The position numbers and the translations under genes are program-made. From positions 161,527,465 to 161,591,464 of the forward strand of contig CP136068.1 in assembly GCA_032622095.1 (NCBI GenBank): a stretch of 64,000 bases of DNA, given 5' to 3'. Origin of the DNA: Siphonodentalium dalli (taxonomy: Eukaryota > Mollusca > Scaphopoda > Gadilida > Siphonodentaliidae). The notes under the pieces are model-generated. The model ran no database searches, was not told the origin of the DNA, and saw only the letters and a list, made by a program, of their open reading frames with translations. Every line of letters begins with the position of its first letter. The first letter of the stretch is position 1. Below, piece after piece: positions 11,023 through 24,890 of this stretch.

Positions 11023-13019
11023 GTGCAACTACATAATGTTGTAATAGTCACACTTAAAAAACACACGATTCATTTTTACACCAATATAGTCAAACCTTCC
11101 TTATGTAATTCCCATCTCACCGGGCAAAGGGACAACAAAATACTTACAATCATAGTAGGTTGTATGGCAGAAGCATCTAGCAAATTCATAACAGCGTACA
11201 CCAGTGTTATGTTGAAAAACTCATGATTGCATGTCCTTAGTTAGATTTTAGTAATATGTCGCACACGCCTCTTCTTATTGCATGGTTTTATGAGTAGCAG
11301 GTATTTGCTCTCTATTCGATTATAATGTTCACATCGATCAGCATCGATGTGATTTTTTACCATTTTTTCATTCCTTATCTCGATCTTAATCTTCGATCAA
11401 TGTGATCTTAACTATTTCCGTTTCATACGACTCGGTGTTTAATTACTCGCACGTAATTTTATTGTGTTCACTTCCAAATTGTCCTCCTACGGATTTGTAT
11501 ATATTCTCACATCCGCAACCTGTTCCTTTTCCATAATTATATTTTTAAACTGTTAAAACACTTATATGAAGATCCTCTTATGTGTTATGTATTTATGTTA
11601 GATTACGTATACGTATTTGTAAACCATTTGAGAACACACCTGTGGTTTGACGGTTATATCAAATAAAATAACTATGATTGAGAACGCTCTTTGTTATCGA
11701 TGATAATTCATGTGGCCATCAATAAGAGCTGGTGGGAATGCAATGATTGTGACTCATATATATATATATAGTTTTAAATGACGTACTTAGTGTAGTTAAA
11801 TCCTTGTCATCTTAATTTGACCGAGCCTGGTTTTTTCTCAATATAAACACTCGTGGCCAGAGTGGTATATCAGAGACGGCCATTGGAGCTTTTGATAGGC
11901 TGATTAGAACGTGTGCAAACTTCCCCGATTTAAAGTCGTTATATGACCAACAGAACCTCTAGGAATGGGTGCGATCTAATTGGTGCAATTTATCTATAAA
12001 ACGTAAATGTGTTTTATTGTGTCTAATCAGACAGGGGATCTTTAACGGTGTAAGTTGTTTGGACAAGTTATTCCATCAATCTATAAGTGTAATGAGATAA
12101 TACGGAGTAACACACACAGGGCTTTTTCAAAAGTCAAATTGATACTACATGTACAACATTCTACGAACTAACATCACGAATGTTATGGAACATGCGTTTG
12201 ACTGTACTCTCGATAACTGGTGTCCATATAGCTTGGATCATAACGAACCAAAGCTTTGATTCGTTGAGGTATATATGATTCTGTTACGTCACCTAGAAGT
12301 TTTAACAATATTCCCGACCAAACTAAAACTCGTAAGGGACCAGAACTGTTGCACAATAGAACGATACATATAAGCACTGTGTGGGAACTACCTGTATACT
12401 CCTGGTGATATGGTTATCTGCCAGGTATTTTTGAGGGACGATTCAAATTCTCTATTGAGACATCGGCGGAATATATCGTCAAAAACAACAACATTGGAAC
12501 AGTGTTTCCTGATTGTGATAGCGCTATCGTAAAATTATAGTAACTGGCCATCAGTGTGTGTAAAAAACGTTAAAACTAATCCCGAAATATTCAGAAATCG
12601 ACTTTTTATTTTCCGACTCAGATTCTCTGCCGATGGCCCCGATTCTCTACCTAGTGTTCGGTTCTCAGCGAATAACTCGATTCTCTTCCTTATATAAAGT
12701 AGTGTATGTCATCAGCTTGATTTCTACCAATATGACTACATAATTAGTAAACCTAACATTATTTTGGTGAAAGGCGACATTAACATATATATGCAGGCCC
12801 ATTGTATTAGCACGTCCGATAGAATGTGTCAAAGAGCACTTAGTTGAAACTTGCAATTAAAAACTCAGTTATAAAAATTTACACCGTGTACCTCCCTCTA
12901 TATAGCGTTCTATATAATGGTCCCTAACACTTGGCGGCTTGCGCTCCAAAACACTCTTAATTTATCCCGGTGTAAAAAAAACTAGGTCGATAAATACCTG
13001 AACTACCTTTCTATGAACA
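11023..13019. other. Lectin intron 2, no feature recognised apart from a short (TA)n run
   Basis: AT-rich intron. A (TA) run is present at about 11,755-11,770. No open frame shows a domain. Confidence 0.5.
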
Positions 13020-13023
13020 TTAT

Positions 13024-13586
13024 ATGTCAGAACAAGACTCATCGGCTGCACTGAAAATTATGATACCATCATTGTTCACCCTAATTTGGATAGCCATTAA
13101 AGAAAGAACACAACTAGCAGGCACTGGATTTTCTATCACAGAAGATATGACAAGCTTGAACCCGTTCTTGCTCAGGAATGCATTCAGATACCTTAAAGTG
13201 ACACATTCGTAAACCATATGTGACGTTCAGTAAACTAGGTAAGCCGCTGATATTCCAAACTGATGAGGACTTGGACAAAATACTTGGAACAAATGAAGAA
13301 GAGGACGAAATGGAAAAGTCATATGGACATATAAACAGTGGTTATAAGTGGAAACCCAGCACCCTGTCAATATATTTGGGCTGGTATTATGCTATTCGGG
13401 GCTGGATTAATACGATTCCATGTGATAACAAAGAAAAGAAATATTAATTTCGGGCTAACATTTACTCCGCGATGCCCATTTGAAATATATTGGCACAGGG
13501 AAAGCGAAGTTTACGGTATTGTTAAATCACCCGTTGGGCGAAATAAAACACTGTCGCTGTCACGTCACGTCAATGCTTCTTATTAG
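13024..13586 (+). other. Uncharacterised cluster of overlapping open frames
   Basis: Three plus-strand frames (13,024-13,212, 13,220-13,447 and 13,338-13,586) overlap or abut. One starts MSEQDSSAALKIM; another is acidic in the middle (TNEEEDEMEKSYG). Codon choice looks more protein-like than the surroundings, and a broken old coding sequence is possible. No domain was recognised and no splice borders join them. Treat as a decayed ORF of unknown origin. Confidence 0.2.
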
Positions 13587-13885
13587 CTGGGAAATTATGG
13601 GATGTCGCATTTCAATGGGCAGCAAATTTTAAGCATGCGTATGGAGAACATATATATTCGCTTCAAATAAAGTTTGTGTTTCAGCATGTTGCAGCAATAT
13701 TATGTTATTAATACCATGCTTAATAAATGTATTTTAACACCAGCCAGGACTCTCCGAATTAAATGCAGATATAGAACAATGTACTGTAGTTGTATTTAAC
13801 ATGGAACTGATAAATAGTAACACCAATCTTGTTTATATTCATTTTATGCAAATGAAGCATGTGTTTATGGACTAAGAATAAATGT

Positions 13886-14326
13886 TCATATTTTAATTTT
13901 CACAGGGGACAATGGAATTGTGCGTTGAGACAATAATGAATCAAATACGTTATCATTTTCTGCCAACAAAAAAATGCTGCAATTGACGCTGAACATAAAA
14001 TTAATTAACCAAGGCCCCACTTGCCCTGATAAAAAAATTGGCTTCATGATTAACAATAATATTAACGTGTCGCATTGATGCTCCGTGAGCATCCTTCCTT
14101 GAAGGTCAAATGATAAAAACCCTTTACACATATAATCATGAAACATCTGGTCTCGAAAGTTGCCACGACAATAATCAATGACGTGGGAAACGCCGTAGCA
14201 ACATGTGGAATATACAATGCCACATCCTTTAAATTTGCCAAGTGGCATTTTTCCTAATCTCGAGGGCTGAACATTAGCGTCCATGCATGCTTTCACTTGC
14301 AAGTAATTTCTTTGCAAAATAAGCAA
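13886..14326 (-). other. 146-codon uncharacterised open frame
   Basis: The frame encodes a Cys-containing, fairly hydrophobic product with segments such as SRLGKMPLGKFKGCGIVYST and FDLQGRMLTEHQCDTLILLL. No domain is recognised. An ORF of this length is expected about once by chance in a window of this size and composition. It lies in lectin intron 2 on the opposite strand. I cannot support a function. Confidence 0.2.
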
Positions 14327-16899
14327 ATTAATTTATCACTATGAATCCCTGATATGTCAGTGTTATGACATAGTGGTATAGCATGAAAGTAGCCATCGGG
14401 ATGCTCAATGTTTGTTTTCCAGAATGAGAGACAACTCTAGGTTGCCCGCTAATTTGGTTATTAAAGAGTACTTTTTATGAAATAACAGATATGCATACAG
14501 TAAATACATGAAACGTAACTCATGAGATAGCCCATATCATGGAAATACGTCATCGGATAGAGCTAATCTGACTGATCTGATAACCGTAATCATACAATTA
14601 TTCTTGAGACACTTTTTAACAACACCCCGGTCCGTCGGCCACGATGGGATTTCGGAAATTGTAAATCTGTCCTTGTATTATTATCATTCAGTTCCTAACT
14701 TGCGTCTAAATTTAAGCCTACTGGTACATAATTGTAGTAACTTGTAGAAGTATGTATCTGATTCCGAGTCGACTTGATAAACATCTGCTCTTACTCTTCT
14801 GGCTTTCAATTATTTTCTGTAATATTCACTCGTGGAATCTGCGGAGAACTTTATTAAGTCGCATTGCGATTTCATTTACCCGGTTGAATAGCATAATTAT
14901 TCAAAGATTTATTATGTGGCTCAGACATCGAATTACAACTTACCTGTACATGTAGCTAATTAACTCACAAAAGCGGTGACCTTCGAGTCTGTTAATCTAT
15001 GTAAGTCAAGTCTCAAGTTCAATTCACAATAAAAAGTGTTGCTTTGGTTACATTTGGCGACAAACAAGTTCGAATGTGCTATTTTCGATGTAGACCACTC
15101 ACCATTCATGCATATAGCGTTCAATTCGACATTCTGGTGTGATGATTGTCCATTTGTGGAAATAATAACGCTGAGGTGGTGTTTTTATGTGTGTTGACTT
15201 GGCGTATATCTAACAACCACACCTAAGCAACGTCAACTATGATTGGTTAAGATAGTAACGCTGACCAATCCGGACGTGACTTCTAGAGCGCGTCACTTTA
15301 CGTCGTTGCCTTGCGACGAAAGACACTTACCAATGTAACAGTTCTATTTTTGGGTGTAACTATATAGAGAACACAATAATACAGATTATTGGGCTTATCG
15401 ATCTCGTGCGCGTTACCTTCATGAAAACCCTGATTGAGTTTTCTACAAGAAAACCAATGCCAGAAATGGTAACGCGCTCAAGATCATATATTATATACCC
15501 ATTATTGTAATTATAGAATATAAAATATATTGGTTTCACGAATGACCAACTCAAAATTCCGTTAAAACATACCGGACTCGTCTTCCGGGTCGCAGTTTGA
15601 CTTTTAATCCGTCCCAAAAATTCCCATTTCTATAAATAAAACGCCCATGCGCCCACTGTATACCAAGAATCAGCGACGCATTATACACGCGGAGCGCGAA
15701 ATAATTGTTGAGAAGATATAAGTGCTAAAATTACTTCGGTATGTAATTTGAAACCCAAAATCTCCTTAAAACAAATCTGATCGATATCCGGTTTTCACAG
15801 TATCATATATGAGTTGCTGTGATAGCTCATTAGTCTAAACTCTTGCTGATGTCTTTGTGAATATAGAACACAACGAATGTTAATAATGCCAGTCATGATA
15901 TATTGCCGCCAATTTCGAGCTGATTATGATGTACGTAGGTTCCCGGGCGTGGACTCGGTCTTTGGAACTAAATTATAAATCAATTCCAGTTATTCCACAT
16001 GTTCCTTCCAAGATAATAAATATATATTGATTGATACATTGATTGGCGTATAAACTAACCAAGTAACTAATGAGTTATTGGATAACATATTACATAGTTA
16101 CAATATTCATCTCAAATATAAAAATTGCATATAGATAAGGTATAAATATGAATATATATGTTATTCAAACGGTGCAATATCTGCTAGAGGGTCGTCTTCC
16201 TGGCACCGCTATTAATCGTCGAACATTTATATGTTTAGCCAAGTCCTTGCGTATCTGGGTCCTCTGGCAACATGTCTTCGTGCAGTGTGAATTTTGACAT
16301 TCTAAATAAGACCACTAACATGCAGCGTATCAAACCTTAATTGAGTATTGTCTATACATATACAGTGTATATATTCATTTAAATGTATGTGGCACGGGCT
16401 CAGTTGAATAAATCACTTCTTCCTTTCCCCGTCCTTCAAGTTTGTGAACATTCAATGTGTGCTTTCCTTGAGGGCTGATTGAAATGCTACGCCGAGTCAT
16501 TTAAGCATACATATGCTGAATAAATAAATGGCCATTAAATAAATAAACAAAGGTTACACAAAAATTTCTTTCAAAAGGGTGGGCATTATGATTTAAACAA
16601 GTAATCCTCACTCAGTGATCAGAAATATCACCGATATAGCTACGTCTGCAGAAAGAATGCCCCCTTCTCGTCCGAATTAAGAAATGATCATTAAATAAAT
16701 AGAAAAAGGTTACACAAAATAATTTGCTTACTGTTGGAATCCATGATGCATGGACATACTCAAACATACGGTAAAACCCTCGTCAACTACATGTAATCAG
16801 ACTAAACTACTCTTGGGAGAGTGTTCCGAGAGCCTGTAAAACATTCGATGACGATAGAAAGTATCGCGGGTAGATTAGTCAGGCATAATAATGGTGGAT
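14327..16899. other. Intron 2 stretch with no recognised feature
   Basis: AT-rich intronic sequence. The open frame at 15,360-15,617 (minus) carries no domain. No inverted-repeat element with clear ends was identified. Confidence 0.4.
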
Positions 16900-18130
16900 G
16901 ACTAAATGCGGATAATTGTTGTCAGACGTTTAAAATGAGAAAAGTGAAAAAATGAATATGTGCCTAAATTGTAATAGATGGGGCATTCACACCGAAAACC
17001 GAGTTGTCCCACGACGACGTAACCCATCATGGGAAATGTGGGATAATAGAAAATAGCAGATGAAAAATGGGACAAAGCTTCTCTTTCCCATATCGCCGCA
17101 AAGATTTTCGCGAAGCTAGGAGAATTTTTGTTTTGCCCATTGCGACATCCTGGATCTGAATCCAAAATTCATCATTAAATTCAAAATCGTTGTCTTTAAG
17201 AAAAATGTCTAACAGTTGCAATAATCCGATGTGGGTCTGTTCGGGTCCGGATATTTATCAAATGCTTCCATAATTGATTCCACGTCTGCTTCCAGTGATA
17301 TGGATGTGTACATGCTAGTGTTATATCCCAAGTGACTAAAATTGCGTCCTTGGGGACTGAAACTAGACTCAAAAATAAAGTCACCAGTGGCTGATATATG
17401 ACGGATGTCTACATACTAAATGTTTAAAAGAAGAATCAATGTATTCCGAGATATATGATGCATTACTGGCCGTCCTTTATGCATTAAAGGTCCAGCCATT
17501 TTGCGATAAGTTTATGAATTTTGCGAAGGATAAAAATAATCAAATCTTCGCAGAAGTGCTATCTTCAAAATAATCAAGCTGGTCCTTATTGAAAATTTCC
17601 GCTCTTCAATTGCTCGCTCCTATATAAGTTATCAGAGTGGCGTGGGGAGTTGACTTCATCAATATCTTCCGTCGTAGGAGTAAAACCACTTTGGTATTTT
17701 AATTTAATGGGGATGCCAGTCATATTCCGAAAATAATCAGCTAACGGGAACTTCCTGTGCAGAATATATACTGCATTGGAATCCTGAGTGAGGTCATCTA
17801 ATTTCCGAAGAATTTGCGTTCCTCCTCGTCTGAACCATTTATTGGTTTTATTAAAGGGGGTGTGGGTATGAAAGTTAAACCCAGTTTGAGTACAGATGCT
17901 TTGTTATTGGACACATTTAGACTCAGATGTAGGTTGACAATTTCTGTACTAATCTCTAAGATCTAAATTGTTTGTCGACGTTGTTAGATTTAAGGTTTCT
18001 GTGATGCTTCGAGCCATGTTTTGTGAAAGAGCTTGGTGGTAGATTGTGTAGAGAACATATCAAATTTGTTGGTGGTATTAACTTTATGAATTTGGTTTTA
18101 CGGTAGAGATGACTTTGCTGCGAAATTAGT
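16900..18130 (-). pseudogene. Penelope-like element reverse transcriptase, decayed
   Basis: Translating the minus strand with several frame changes gives, in order: GRPVMHHISEYIDSS and PSYISATGDF near 17,500-17,420; VPKDAILVTWDIT near 17,360-17,300 (the segment that normally carries the first catalytic Asp); LKDNDFEFNDEFWIQIQ and AMG near 17,200-17,130; and FAKIFAAIWE near 17,110-17,080. This order and these motifs are those of Penelope-like reverse transcriptases. Stops and frameshifts separate them, so the copy is dead. A 94-codon minus frame at 18,139-18,423 just upstream could be more of the same element but has no diagnostic motif. No GIY-YIG endonuclease was recognised. Confidence 0.75.
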
Positions 18131-18404
18131 GTTGTCCATCAACGTGGAGTTGGAATTCTAACATTAAAATTTGTTTTGGTCTGCGGCAAATTATCGTTGA
18201 AATCTAAGAATTGAAAGAACATTTTGGTTTTTGAAAAGATTTTTTCTTTTTTTTGCGACACACTAATCGAAATATTTGTTCCTATCTTTTTCTGAATAGC
18301 CGATAAGTATTTGCCGGATTTAATTAATTGCATCCCTTCATTGGTGTCAGTGAATCTGACATTGTTGAGTGAAAAGTCGGCAAAAAATTCCAATTCCACA
18401 TTAC

Positions 18405-18852
18405 CAGGTCTGGAAATTCCCAAATATAGCTACAATAGCCAAGTAGCTACGATAGGTACATATGGCTATTGGTGATGGATGAAACTGGTTGAAAAGAGAT
18501 AACCCAATCCAACAAACAATCATTTAAATATACAAGAATATGATTTGATTATAATCTTAGTAAATAAATATTGTTTGTCATTTTCATAAATAATTAACAA
18601 AATATTCCAACATTGTTACTTTTTTCCTGACAACTGTACCTACATTGAAGAATAGATCATATATGGATGAATCTAAGTCCCAAATGAGATTATAGCTTTT
18701 AAAAACATTATACCCCTCACCCTTAGTTGCAACAGCTCGCGGTGATTCTCACATGCAATGCAAATTGGTAAAATATTGTTTTACGATAATCGAATGTAGC
18801 TACAATAGCTACATATAGCTATTGTAGCTATACTTGGGAATTGCCAGCCCTG
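18405..18852. mobile_element. 448-bp MITE with CAGG(T/G)CTGG termini (hAT-like)
   Basis: The left end CAGGTCTGGAAATTCCCAA is matched by the reverse complement of the right end (CAGGGCTGGCAATTCCCAA). Both continue into TATAGCTACAATAG sub-repeats. The CAGG start is typical of hAT termini, but no clean 8-bp duplication is visible. It lies exactly between the Penelope-like relic and the non-LTR relic and may mark a rearrangement junction. Confidence 0.6.
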
Positions 18853-18854
18853 AC

Positions 18855-21250
18855 GGCGAGCCCATATGGATGACATGCCAAATTAGAACACTTATTAGAC
18901 AAATACGTCGCCTTTATTCAAATACAAAAACAAAGAAAAACGACAAAGAATGGGCAAATTATAAGACTAAGAGAAACGAGGTGACATCGTGTATAAGAAG
19001 TGCCAAGCAAAATTTAATAGAAAAACCCAGTCCGTACTGGGAAACTGCCTCACTGAATATTCGCTCTGATGGAAGACTCTAACCCGACTCAAGGGACCCG
19101 AGAAAAAAAGTATCAACACTGAAATATGATAAATCTGTTATAACAGATAACGCGTCGAAAGTTGAGATTTTTAATAATTATTTCGCTTTTCCAAATGAAA
19201 ACATAATTGAATTTTGCTTACAACACAGAATCCAGACTCGATTCAATCGTTGTTACGCATGAAGAAATATATCAGTGTAGAATCGACGAAAGCTAGTGGT
19301 CCCGATGAAACGTGCCCACAAATAATGTAACACTGTGCAACCTCACTGGCTGGCTCACTGGAATTTGTTTTCAATAATCTAATTGAAAATCATTCTCCTC
19401 TGAATGGAAAATTGCAAACGTCTGTCCCATTCATAAGAAAGACGACCCTAGTGAACCGTCTAATTATCGCCCAGTTTTTGTACACTGTTGCTTGGCAATT
19501 TTTTTTAGAAAAGTGCATCTACTCTCACATGAATAAATAGTTCAGGACCAACAACCTCCTAACAAATCTTCAGTCACGGTTCACCCCTAATGCCAGCAGT
19601 CTTTCGGTTAACTGACGTCTATCATTACATAAAATCTGCTCTTGATAGTGGCAAAGAAGTTAGATATATGTTTTGCGACATTAGCAATGATAATGTAGGG
19701 CACCGCGAGGCTTATGTTTAAACTTAAATGTACGGGAATTATATGCGCGGCATACGATCTTTTGGAAAAGTATTTAAATAATAGACAACAGTGAGTAAAT
19801 GGTTCATAGTCCAATTCAAGCTGGAAGTGTTTCAGCTGGTGTAACCCAGGGACCAATAGCCTCTTCTCTTTTTAGTCTACATTAACTACATCGTAGAAAA
19901 TGTTACAATCAATATAATGCATTTTACTGAGTCTATATATCATTCGATTGAAGACCCCATTTTGGCCTCAGATGTTATTAACGATATCAGGTTGATATTC
20001 GAGTGGTCGCAAAAATGGCAAGTTAAATTCAATACCAGAAAAACAGAGTCACTTCTGATATCCTGGAAAACCAACGCAATCGACCACCCACCTCTTTAGA
20101 TGTTCGGGCAGATTCTTTAAGAAACCCAAACACATAAGCACATTGGTATGACTTTTAATGGGGATGTTACTTGGCATGATCACATATCTGATATTGCAAA
20201 TCGAGCTGCAAGTCTACTTGATATATTGAGGAAGTATATATTCATTTTGGACAGTAGAGCCCTGGAACGCACATACTTATCATACATCCCTACAGTAATG
20301 GAATATGTCTCCTGAGTGTGGGATAACTGTACAGATGAGGATTCAAGCTGTCTTGAAGACATCCAATACTATGCCGCGCGATTGGTCACATGGAAACTAT
20401 AGAAGCTGTACTAAGTAATCTTTATTACGAGAAACCGGCTTCGACACACTTCGACCAGAAGAAAAAAAGCAACACTTATTCACTTTTTTTAAATACTTAA
20501 ACGAGACATGCCTCCTTACGTAAATACACTTATCCATCCAGTATCTGGAAGCCAAACCATTTACGACTTCAGACAAAAATTACCAGGTGCCCCATATTCT
20601 TGCGACAAGATATGAAAACACAGTCCTACCAGCTACTATAGAATAGCCTTCCACCAGAAACGAAATGTTGTGACTCAGTTTCAGAATTCAAGAGATCTCC
20701 AAAGGTCGCAATACTATACCTTCATATCGGTATACAACGTTTACAAGACCAAGTCAACTCTACCTGAGAACATATTGCAGTACAATGAAATGTGTTGCAA
20801 AGACCTAAATAATAATAATCCTTTCTGCGATTGTGGGGAACTGGAGACCGCCGAACATTTTTACTTCATTGTCCGATTTACAAAAAAAGAGAGAGATACC
20901 TGTTTGTGGGTCTTCATATGACATTAAATGTCAACACTTTGCTTAAAGGATCGGTTAACTTAACGTACAGTAAAAATACAGTCGTTTTCATGTCACTCCA
21001 AAAGTTCATAGATAGAACCAAACGATTTAACTGAATACCACAATGAACTGATATATATCTCTCATCTAAAGAGTGGTGAAAACAAATAAGAGTGCTCTCC
21101 CATTCACATAGCAAAATTACGTAGAGCAGGGGATGTAGGATCTGCAGCGATCAGCCACGGATATGCTCGCTGGTGTTTGTGGAGCGGATTCATTAACGAG
21201 ACCAATATAAATCGCGAAATGGCCACGAATAAGTATAGGCTTACTACCAG
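18855..21250 (+). pseudogene. Non-LTR retrotransposon ORF2 relic (Jockey/CR1-like)
   Basis: Broken plus-strand coding matter in several frames. A pre-RT linker at 18,860-19,080 includes KKNDKEWANYKTKRNEVTS. An RT finger phrase KASGPDETCPQI lies near 19,290-19,320. 'LLTNLQSRFTPNASS' is near 19,555-19,600, and a palm region at 19,640-20,095 includes KWQVKFNTRKTESLLISW. A C-terminal Cys/His stretch NPFCDCGELETAEHF lies near 20,815-20,860. The FADD-type catalytic box expected near 19,920 reads only MHFTESIYHSI, so the paired aspartates are lost. The 5' half is absent or was cut off at the MITE. No poly(A) tail or target duplication was identified. Confidence 0.75.
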
Positions 21251-21494
21251 ATCCCTTTATATCTTATGTCTTATTGTGTATGTTATAATGGTATTTATGT
21301 GCCTATTTGAGAAATAACATATTGCTTACACTAAGGTAATGTAAATACATTTAGTATTCTCTTATATATTCGAGTCTCCATGTGGGGAGAATGCATCGGC
21401 ACAGAGTTTTCACAAAATGTCAGGAAGCTCCATTGGTTATGTCGATTAAATCACATTGGGGCTTCCAGGAGATGATTTACATTACTGTTTTCAG

Positions 21495-21671
21495 TTTGTC
21501 CGAATGGCTTCACTATAGTAGCTGTTGACGTGGGAAACTTGTGTCTTCACGCCATTATGACCACGATGCTCAACTACGCCGAAGCAAACGACAGGTGTAC
21601 TGGTAATGGAGGCCACCTGGTCAAGATCAATACGCCGGAAATCTTGAGCTCTGTAACATCACTGCTGATCG
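21495..21671 (+). CDS. C-type lectin domain, N-terminal half exon
   Basis: The acceptor TGTTTTCAG precedes 21,495 and the donor ATCG|GTGAGT follows 21,671; phase 1-1, 177 bp. With the carried G it starts VCPNGFTIVAV. It contains YAEANDRCTGNGGHLVKI, the canonical helix 2 to GG-x-L-x-x-I core of a C-type lectin domain, followed by NTPEILSSVTSLL. It supplies the first conserved Cys of the long-range disulfide (NDRC). The second half of the domain is encoded 5.6 kb downstream. Confidence 0.92.
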
Positions 21672-24339
21672 GTGAGTTTAACGACAAAGCGACATCGGCG
21701 ATACGTGATAATTTAACAATTGAATTTCGATTCCAAACACCAATCCAAAATTCGTAGGTATTAACGCCGAGCGTCTCCTTGTGTTTCAGAGATGACATTT
21801 TGTCGGGCCAAAATAAGCCAAGTCTCGCTTACGAAGATGACCCAGTATAGACCGGGCGTTCAGCGACATCACACACAACATACGATCTGTCATCAGTGTT
21901 GGTCTGTCTTGTCAAATGTGATCATTTGATTATTTGGTGTTGGTTGGAGTACGCGAACCAACCCACGGGTGGTTCGAAAACGAAAGGTTCAAGTTTCAAG
22001 GATATTAAGCTGGATATTATATGGACATTTACACGATTGGGGTGATCACTAATAAGCCCTGGCTTATTGTTAGATCAAATTATCCCCATGCACAATTTGC
22101 TGTCAAACGTATCGGGAGTATCTATGCAACATTCAGCACATGTGCATGACCCTTTCTATACACCAAGCAAATCAGACTTAGAACCGAGTTCGACGGGGAA
22201 TGTTATTGGTTCTCAAACGACAAAAATGCCCCAGGATCGCCAACTTGCACTTGATTTGCTATATTTCTCACCCTCCACGTCAGTTACCTATCAACGGTAT
22301 TTAAAGCCCGGTCAATCACGACGGAGGAAATACCAAAATAATCTGTTGATTCGCGTTTCAGCGTTGCGAGAACGATTGACTAACACATGTGAGCGACACG
22401 TCCTCACAATAATTTTCTGGATGTGATGTCCACCAAATCAGAGCAAAATGACTCTGTCAGCACTGAAGAACTTTAGTCATTTTCCATCGGATATTTTCAT
22501 TTGCGAAAACAAGACTCACGTGTTCCGTTTCGGATTCAGATATTTTACTATTTGACCATTACATGTTGAACCATTACTGGGATATCTGCCTTTTCGAAAC
22601 AGACTGGTACCGTCGATATCATTGCTGTGGGGGGTCGTTAATTGAATGGGTGTGGAGTGCAGACTATGGTAGATGTGAGTTATAGTGCTCTCTCTCTCTC
22701 TCTCGCTCTCTCCGGTTTGGTGCGTAAAACTCTCGAGTATTGGTTTGGTTTCAGAAATAATTTTCCTTTCAGCATATAGGCAATATACCAATTTTGTCTG
22801 CAACTGTTCCAACCACAAAAGCTACAAAGTGAAAGAGTATCAACATACTAATCAACGATTTTATCCAGTTTTTTTCCAAAACTCTTGCTTACTATCTTGA
22901 GACAATACCATTTGATTTATTTGCTCACAAAATATTCCTTTAAAATGTCAGCTAAGTGCAATTTACCTGACATAACCATTATAGGAATCAGTATCTTGAT
23001 GTTGCAAATGTTTCTGTAACTCTATCATTAGTTATCCAACGAGAGATTTAATGTATTATCTAACATGAATGTCCTATATATATCGGCATCAGTAGTGTAC
23101 GAGATAGATAGTGGCATTTCTCGGATGACTCATTCGAAGCGCGTCCCTTCCTACTTAAAATGGTCTGGCTTACTACCATTCTGACAAATAATAGGATCTA
23201 GTGTCATATCGCCCAACAGTCGTCATTTGGGTTAGTAGTAATTGAAATCACTAGTCACATATTCTGCCGACATCGATGTACTTGCAGTCTCGCATCACTT
23301 ATCATCAAATGAAACAAAATCGAACTAGTAGTCGTGGATATTGAACATAGCATTCATACCACCGTGAAAACATATCAGCAATCTTGTCTACATAATGTTT
23401 CCCTGCCAGAACAATACAAGATTCGAGGATTGAACCATTAACCATTGGCTTTCATGTACCCCATCCGATAAATACACATAAACTCTCTCACTTTAGCGAT
23501 ACTGACGACCCGTGTGTTAAATGTCGATATTGTCGAAGGGTTTGACGAAAGCGAGTCTTGATTCTCGAAAAACTGAAATCATTGTCACAAGAAGTAGTAT
23601 AAATATGCGATCGGTAGCGATCTATTACTTAGCGAGACAGTCAATGACACTTTACCTCGTTTACGACCAGACATCCGCATGTTATTCGCACAAGAAGTAT
23701 CCCAAGTCGCCATCTGCCCGTTACACGGGGATTATGCATGAAGCTCATCATATGAAGCTCATCATATGAATACCCTTGTAAAAAGGAATCTAAATCCATA
23801 TGGCTTCAATTTAAAGACAATCGAGACCGTTATTGTTTGTTTCCAAATAAATCTGCATGTTCAAGTGCACCAATGTCCTTTCATATATCCTATCATGGAC
23901 AAAACAAATGATGAACAATATGTAGTCTACGTTTTTTCATTGTTGTCATTTTTGGAAACTTTTGCATTGACGCACCTCTCTCGGAGTTTGCTATCATATA
24001 AGTTTAACTTTAGCATTTCCGGGCACTTTTATTTCATATGATAGATTGTATTGCAGGCACCACCCCTCTGTCGCGAATATTTGCACTTACCATAATAGTA
24101 AATCCATTAATGGGCGTCATCCATTTATATTCTCAACACCCAGTAAAATGAAAATACAAAGTGTGTGTCAGCATGCTATATTGACCATCAAAAATATAAT
24201 GATCATGAAGGACAGTGGGCCATAATTTATTATACCTTATGTATAGTTGTCGAGTAGTATTCTATCATCTTCGCATGATCTGTGTTTAGTTTTTAAACTT
24301 TAAACTGGCCCTTTGCAAGCTGAGTGATATGTTAGATTA
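21672..24339. other. Lectin intron 3, first part; no gene recognised
   Basis: A frame of 119 codons at 22,067-22,426 has no domain. A (CT)n microsatellite lies at about 22,689-22,712. A short direct duplication GAAGCTCATCATAT occurs at 23,738-23,768. Otherwise nothing is supported. Confidence 0.5.
22689..22712. repeat. (CT)n microsatellite
   Basis: Run of CT dinucleotides interrupted by one CG. Confidence 0.85.
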
Positions 24340-24890
24340 AATATGGCTTCCATGCTGGCTTTGAATATTGCAAACGAAGACGAACCAATCCGTGGTACAA
24401 CCTTGTCATCATGTCTTCCTAGAGATGTGAGAATGATCTTCGTTTCCCCATTACTGATTTGCGCTGTGTGCTTTCTCGTTTATATGTTGTTCAAATGTAA
24501 ATTGTATATATGTGATAATGGCAATAACCTTCTCGTTGTCGACCTTCTTCGTTTTCGGAGTATACCGTTCTTTGCTTCTAAACTTTTTTCGCAGGATGGA
24601 AATGCGGACGCCATTTATCAAACCATTTGGAGTTCGTTTAGTTCCTGTTGTAGAATGGAAATATCATCTGGTTTTCCTATTTGTTTTAAATATATTGGTA
24701 TCATCAGCGTACATCATAACAGCAGTCGTTGTTGCTTTTGGCAAATCATTTATATAGATGACGAATAGAAGAGATACAATGACGCGTCCATTCGCTATCC
24801 CGATGATGACATCATGAAATCTTGATTTTGCTCCATTTACAACTGCTATTTGTTTTAACGCCTTTATAAAGTTCATGCATATTACGTCCG
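24340..24890 (-). pseudogene. Non-LTR retrotransposon RT fragment with intact YADD
   Basis: Minus-strand reading from 24,876 gives a degenerate VVNGAKSRFHDVI, then LLFVIYINDLPKA and MMYADDTNIF (about 24,790-24,685), the RT palm with the catalytic Asp pair. After a stop, ILQQELNELQ and DKWRPHFHP follow in shifted frames (about 24,660-24,590), then LTFEQHIN near 24,500-24,480. This order matches the thumb side of Jockey/CR1-type ORF2. It is a fragment in opposite orientation to, and apparently distinct from, the relic at 18.9-21.2 kb. Confidence 0.8.

Noticed and set aside
24343-24768. 141-codon plus-strand frame
   Set aside because: Shadow of the minus-strand RT fragment that contains the YADD box.
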